Below are positions 6,215 through 8,922 of a stretch of 8,922 nucleotides of DNA, in pieces (position 1 is the stretch's first letter; every line of letters starts with the position of its first letter). A program made the translations under genes and the position numbers. Source of the stretch: Thermoanaerobacterales bacterium (GTDB lineage: Bacteria; Bacillota; Thermosediminibacteria; Thermosediminibacterales; Tepidanaerobacteraceae); the NCBI GenBank assembly GCA_012839145.1, contig DUNY01000062.1, positions 1 to 8,922 of the forward strand, given 5' to 3'. The notes beneath the pieces were generated by a model. The model saw only the letters and a program-made list of their open reading frames with translations. It did no database searches and had not been told where the DNA came from.

Positions 6215-8080
6215 ATGAATCCCAAAACTGAAATAATCGATATTATTGATGAAGGCATTATTACCATTGACAGTCGGGGTTATATAACAATATACAACAA
6301 GATGGCCAGGGATATATTCGGAATTACACCGGCTCATGGTCCCGGCCATCCCAATGGAAGAATTGCAGAAGGCGATATAGTTGTTATTTCTGACAATATC
6401 CTGGGAGCCGATGACGGGGGTCTGAAACCCAAGGATTTGAAGATGATAGGTATCGACCCTTCAGGAATAAATGAAGGAGATGCGATAATAGCAATAGGCC
6501 AAAAAGGAGGGCCTTTTGGCAGCGGTATTTACAAAAATGTGGGCAAGGATTTTACTGAAGGGGAGCTTTCGCTGGAAAAAATCATTAACGGTGTCAGTAT
6601 CCGAGCAATGATAAATTTTGATTCTAAGCTTTTAAGGGTAAGGGTTGGGAAACGGGATTTTGACTATGTTTATTTATGGTCAGCAGGTCACCTGGTCTTA
6701 ATTGATGAGAAAACCATGGAAGTCAAGTTTTATCAGACTAAAGGCTATACAGCACGAGGTGAGGATACAAAAACCGTTTTACGGGGTGAACCATATCGAG
6801 GCAAGGGCATTTATGAGAAAGTCATAGAAGTGGAGAATGTGCATATCAGCGAAATTCATCCGGATTCAGACATTATTATAGGACTTATGGAAGTAGCCCA
6901 AGGAGAAGACAGAACTGTTAGGGGTTTGGAGTCTTCTATAAACGGCATCCCGGTGCGGTGCTCAATAGAGCCGTTAAACGACGGAGACACTCGCATAGGA
7001 GCCTTATTAAAAGTGACTGACATTACTGAAATAAAAGCTCTATGGCATGAGCGGGAAAAGGCCTTGACAACCTTAGAGTCTCTTGAAAAAAAACTGGAGA
7101 CATACCACATCCAACAAGAGGCCTTTAAAAATCTCATAGGCAACAGTGAAAAGATGAGAACAGTTGTGGAAATAGCAAAGAGAGCAGCCGATACCAGTTC
7201 TACAGTCCTTTTATTAGGAGAAAGCGGTACCGGAAAAGGAGTTTTTGCGGAGGCAATTCATAGAGCAAGCCCTCGGAGGGATAACCCCTTAGTTTATGTA
7301 AATTGTGCATCCATTCCCGAAACTCTGATAGAAAGTGAATTGTTCGGTCATGAGAAGGGAGCTTTTACCGGAGCGATTTTAGAGAAAAAGGGAAAGTTTG
7401 AACTCGCTGACGGTGGTACCATATTTTTGGATGAAATTGTTGAACTTCCACTGACTCTTCAGGCTAAACTGCTGCATGTTTTACAGAACCGCAGCTTTAC
7501 AAGAGTAGGCGGTGTTCAACCCATTCATGTAAATATAAGGATTATTACGGCTACTAATCGGGATTTGGAAATAATGGTGTCACAGGGAAGATTCAGAGAG
7601 GATTTATTCTATCGAATCAACGTAATATCAATACTTCTGCCTCCTCTACGGGAGCGCAAGGAAGATATATATTTACTGGCAAAACACATGCTTCCCCAAA
7701 TTCGGGAGAAAACCGGAAAGTCGTGTATGGAGATATCGGAAGATGTGCTGAATATATTTTTTAGGTATGACTGGCCCGGCAATATAAGGGAGCTGGAAAA
7801 TGTTTTGGAAAGGGCAGCTATTATGGCAAACGGAGAAATTATACTACCTTCACATCTTCCAGGCTGCCTGCATAAGAAACAGCCTGGAATATCGACTGGG
7901 ATGGTTGAAGTGAAAAATCCTGGTCCTCTAAGAGATATATTAAGGGAAGCGGAATTAGGAGCCATAAAAAAGGCACTGGAGGTAACAAAGGGAAACAGGA
8001 CCCGGGCAATGGAGATTTTGGGCATGGGGAAAACCAATTTTTATAAAAAATTAAAACAGTATAAAGAATACTTGGTATAA
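6215..8080 (+). CDS. Sigma-54-dependent transcriptional activator with split PAS domain
   Basis: A 621-residue bacterial enhancer-binding protein. GAGGTG (6204-6209) sets the ATG start. Residues 5-37 look like the first half of a PAS sensor domain (DEGIITIDSRGYITIYNKMA). The second half (SEIHPDS, then NGIPVRCSIEPLNDG and IGALLKVTDITEIK) lies at about 205-273, with an unfamiliar, glycine- and aspartate-rich insertion between. A short coiled coil (about 278-303) leads to the AAA+ domain: Walker A GESGTGKG (335-342), the sigma-54 contact loop GAFTGA (382-387), Walker B GGTIFLDE (400-407), and FREDLFYRINV (460-470) with the arginine-finger region. All key residues are intact, so it should remodel sigma-54 holoenzyme. 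A Fis-type helix-turn-helix (about 591-612, GNRTRAMEILGMGKTNFYKKL) binds upstream DNA. It is a single-gene unit with its own terminator; the sigma-54 promoter 411 bp downstream is the obvious target. The signal sensed is unknown. Confidence 0.95.
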   Translation: MNPKTEIIDIIDEGIITIDSRGYITIYNKMARDIFGITPAHGPGHPNGRIAEGDIVVISDNILGADDGGLKPKDLKMIGIDPSGINEGDAIIAIGQKGGPFGSGIYKNVGKDFTEGELSLEKIINGVSIRAMINFDSKLLRVRVGKRDFDYVYLWSAGHLVLIDEKTMEVKFYQTKGYTARGEDTKTVLRGEPYRGKGIYEKVIEVENVHISEIHPDSDIIIGLMEVAQGEDRTVRGLESSINGIPVRCSIEPLNDGDTRIGALLKVTDITEIKALWHEREKALTTLESLEKKLETYHIQQEAFKNLIGNSEKMRTVVEIAKRAADTSSTVLLLGESGTGKGVFAEAIHRASPRRDNPLVYVNCASIPETLIESELFGHEKGAFTGAILEKKGKFELADGGTIFLDEIVELPLTLQAKLLHVLQNRSFTRVGGVQPIHVNIRIITATNRDLEIMVSQGRFREDLFYRINVISILLPPLRERKEDIYLLAKHMLPQIREKTGKSCMEISEDVLNIFFRYDWPGNIRELENVLERAAIMANGEIILPSHLPGCLHKKQPGISTGMVEVKNPGPLRDILREAELGAIKKALEVTKGNRTRAMEILGMGKTNFYKKLKQYKEYLV

Positions 8081-8099
8081 ATATAAAGGTATCGCAATA

Positions 8100-8157
8100 A
8101 TATGACCTTCCTATTTTAATAGATTACTCAAAAACCAATAGGAGGGCATATTTTTTT
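8100..8157 (+). terminator. Intrinsic terminator of the sigma-54 activator gene
   Basis: ATATGACCTTCCTATT (8100-8115) pairs with AATAGGAGGGCATAT (8137-8151), with one A/G mismatch and one bulged T, followed directly by a run of six T (8152-8157). The loop is about 21 nt. It starts 20 nt after the stop codon at 8078-8080 and separates this gene from the downstream operon. Confidence 0.8.
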
Positions 8158-8186
8158 ATGTTTATATATACAATATACCATTACTT

Positions 8187-8213
8187 TACTACACTATCCC
8201 GAATAGTGCAGTA
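8187..8213. repeat. Inverted repeat, candidate upstream activator site
   Basis: TACTACACTAT (8187-8197) and ATAGTGCAGTA (8203-8213) form an inverted repeat matching at 10 of 11 positions around the spacer CCCGA. It lies about 280 bp upstream of the sigma-54 promoter, within the range used by enhancer-binding proteins. Its CACTAT/ATAGTG core recurs next to the promoter at 8454-8499. A role as enhancer for the regulator at 6215-8080 is inference. Confidence 0.4.
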
Positions 8214-8265
8214 TACATATAAATTTTATGAATCCACACCAGTATGTCAATTAATGCAGAAGTTC

Positions 8266-8309
8266 AAAAAAAAGAACTTTACTGTTTGATATAGCGAACA
8301 GTAAAGTTC
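8266..8309 (-). terminator. Strong hairpin, intrinsic terminator on the minus strand
   Basis: GAACTTTACTGTT (8274-8286) pairs perfectly with AACAGTAAAGTTC (8297-8309). The + strand has eight A residues at 8266-8273 directly before the left arm, so on the minus strand the hairpin is followed by eight T, the classic terminator layout. No minus-strand protein gene lies to its right. It may end a small antisense or regulatory RNA, stop antisense reading into the activator gene, or act as a DNA-level binding site. Confidence 0.55.
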
Positions 8310-8372
8310 CATGAAGACTGGGGTTTTGAAAGTCATAGTACTATACAGTTCATGATTGCGAACGATTTTTAA

Positions 8373-8403
8373 CATTTTTCTAAGACATAGAAAATGGATT
8401 TTT
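8373..8403 (+). terminator. Weak AT-rich terminator-like hairpin
   Basis: CATTTTTCTA (8373-8382) pairs with TAGAAAATG (8388-8396) with one bulged T and a 5-nt loop, followed after GA by five T (8399-8403). With no GC core the fold is weak. It may block stray + strand transcription before the sigma-54 promoter or be a chance AT structure. Confidence 0.25.
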
Positions 8404-8453
8404 AAAAAAACAAGTCAAATAAGCTTACAAGTCTAGGATGACAAGCATTCAAG

Positions 8454-8503
8454 TTAGTGATTAGACACTAAAATAATAGTGAAAAAATATTGGCACTATT
8501 ATT
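8454..8503. repeat. Nested inverted repeats of a WTAGTG half-site over the sigma-54 promoter
   Basis: TTAGTG (8454-8459) and CACTAA (8466-8471) form an inverted pair with a 6-bp spacer. AATAATAGTG (8472-8481) and CACTATTATT (8494-8503) form a perfect 10-bp inverted pair with a 12-bp spacer. The right arm of the second pair overlaps the -24 element and runs to the edge of the -12 element. The half-sites thus alternate in orientation every 10-18 bp. A protein bound here would sit on or beside the promoter and could repress it or block the activator; it may also be the activator's proximal site. No binding protein is identifiable. Confidence 0.5.
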
Positions 8504-8506
8504 GCA
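8491..8506 (+). promoter_or_regulatory. Sigma-54 (-24/-12) promoter of the SpmA-like gene
   Basis: TGGCAC (8491-8496), five bases, then TTGCA (8502-8506) reproduces the sigma-54 consensus, with GG and GC doublets exactly 12 bp apart. The predicted transcription start is near 8517. It points at the SpmA-like gene at 8755 and lies 411 bp after the gene for a sigma-54 activator with an intact GAFTGA motif, which strongly suggests a regulator-target pair. Confidence 0.88.
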
Positions 8507-8516
8507 TGTACAAAAA

Positions 8517-8754
8517 CATACAATAATTTTTATATTAAAAAGGTAATATTAACCAATACATATTTATTTCAATTATAAAAAGATTGGCAGGCATCTGCTG
8601 AGAAAACTAAAGGATCAGCCATCCAGTATCAATATTTTCAGTCAGGAGGTGAATATAGGTATATGGATTAATTTAAGCCATTAGTAATGTTATCTGTTTT
8701 ATCATTGTAAGAATTTGACTTAAATCCGATATTAAAAACAAGGGGGTAGAAGAA
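8517..8754 (+). other. Long leader of the sigma-54 transcript
   Basis: About 238 nt separate the predicted start from the SpmA-like ATG. Visible elements are a weak GCTGA/TCAGC hairpin (8597-8601 with 8615-8619), an imperfect palindrome GGTAATATTAACC (8542-8554), and a consensus Shine-Dalgarno AGGAGGTGA (8644-8652) that serves no real gene: the next ATG (8663) gives only Met-Asp-stop. I recognise no known riboswitch class. The length and the orphan ribosome site suggest a leader-mediated control layer, but this is weakly supported. Confidence 0.35.
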
Positions 8755-8922
8755 ATGATTAATTATATTTGGTATGCACTCATCGCCATTGGCATTATAA
8801 CTGGTTTTGCTACAGGTAATGTACAAGGTATAACAGATGCTGCGATAAGTAATGCAAAAACAGCAGTGGAACTTTCCTTGGGATTAATAGGCGTTATGGC
8901 GTTATGGTTGGGTATCATGAAA
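8755..8922 (+). CDS. SpmA-like membrane protein (nucleoside recognition/Gate domain), 3' end cut by window
   Basis: The first 56 codons of an open frame running off the window. AGGGGGT (8741-8747) precedes the ATG by 7 nt. The visible part starts MINYIWYALIAIGIITGFATGN (one membrane helix, about residues 4-18), continues with GITDAAISNAKTAVELSLGLIG and then VMALWLGIMK (second helix). This order and spacing match the N terminus of spore maturation protein A, which usually begins with an IIW segment, has a GAKEA-like segment and a FWLGLMK-like motif. SpmA and its partner SpmB are Gate-domain membrane proteins linked to spore cortex dehydration in bacilli; relatives outside sporulation operons are thought to move small solutes. 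A preceding sigma-54 promoter argues for a metabolic, not sporulation, role here. An spmB-like gene would be expected next. Confidence 0.75.
   Translation, partial: MINYIWYALIAIGIITGFATGNVQGITDAAISNAKTAVELSLGLIGVMALWLGIMK

Larger units (their letters stand above)
8158..8453. other. AT-rich intergenic region without a recognisable gene
   Basis: I find no credible coding sequence on either strand here. What it holds are inverted repeats: CACTAT/ATAGTG at 8187-8213, a strong hairpin with flanking A-tract at 8266-8309, a palindrome ATAGTACTAT at 8335-8344 and a weaker AT hairpin at 8373-8396. CAAG also recurs at 8411, 8428, 8442 and 8450. Given the sigma-54 promoter just downstream, this is the place where an enhancer-binding protein would bind, usually 80-300 bp upstream. 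Confidence 0.6.

Noticed and set aside
7609..8037. Minus-strand ORF of 142 codons opposite the activator gene
   Set aside because: Antisense shadow of the conserved AAA+ and helix-turn-helix coding region, without motif or start signal.
8411..8453. Four CAAG direct repeats as a CRISPR-like or iteron array
   Set aside because: Units are only 4-6 bp with uneven spacing (17, 14 and 8 bp), which does not fit either kind of element.
8581..8640. Possible riboswitch in the leader of the SpmA-like gene
   Set aside because: Only a weak 5-bp GCTGA/TCAGC pairing was found and no conserved core of a known class could be recognised; kept only as part of the leader description.
8715..8734. TTGACT and GATATT as a second promoter before the SpmA-like gene
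   Set aside because: The boxes are only 8 bp apart, far too close for sigma-A.

Overview
The window looks like chromosome from a low-G+C, Gram-positive, probably anaerobic bacterium of the Clostridia type. The DNA is AT-rich, Shine-Dalgarno sites are strong (AGGAGG-like), GTG and TTG starts occur, intrinsic terminators are present, the binding protein carries a lipoprotein signal, and the last gene resembles spore maturation protein A. This is inference from composition and gene families; I cannot name a species. All genes supported here lie on the + strand.

Region 1 (about 1-6060) is a self-contained catabolic or uptake cassette bracketed by two perfect GC-core terminators (15-44 and 6022-6060). 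A FadR/FCD-type GntR regulator (198-848, TTG start) is preceded by a sigma-A-like promoter whose -10 and start region are covered by a 13-14 bp periodic ATATATG repeat, a likely autoregulatory operator. Four genes follow in the same direction with no evident terminator: a TAXI-type TRAP solute-binding lipoprotein (922-1902), a DUF6282-like metal-dependent amidohydrolase-fold protein (1927-2808, GTG start), a fused TRAP permease (2894-4768) and a DRE-TIM enzyme of the isopropylmalate/homocitrate synthase group without the leucine-binding domain (4794-5999). A perfect 16-bp hairpin lies between the hydrolase and permease genes. The simplest reading is a GntR-controlled pathway: the TRAP system imports an organic acid or related anion, the hydrolase opens it, and the DRE-TIM enzyme makes or breaks a C-C bond. 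The substrate is unknown. The DRE-TIM enzyme appears to have lost the conserved subdomain histidine of normal synthases.

Region 2 (6061-8157) holds one gene, a sigma-54-dependent activator (6215-8080) with intact GESGTGKG, GAFTGA and GGTIFLDE motifs and a Fis-type helix-turn-helix. Its sensory PAS domain appears to be split by an insertion of about 170 residues. It ends at its own terminator (8100-8157).

Region 3 (8158-8922) is a roughly 600-bp control region followed by the start of an SpmA-like membrane protein gene (8755 to the window end, truncated). The region carries a near-perfect sigma-54 promoter (TGGCAC-N5-TTGCA, 8491-8506), several inverted pairs of a WTAGTG half-site, a hairpin that would be an intrinsic terminator for the minus strand (8266-8309), and a long leader with an orphan Shine-Dalgarno in front of a two-codon ORF. 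The likely logic is that the activator at 6215-8080 switches on the downstream SpmA-like operon in response to a metabolic signal, independently of the upstream GntR cassette. An spmA-like gene under sigma-54 rather than sporulation control is the most unexpected arrangement in the window.
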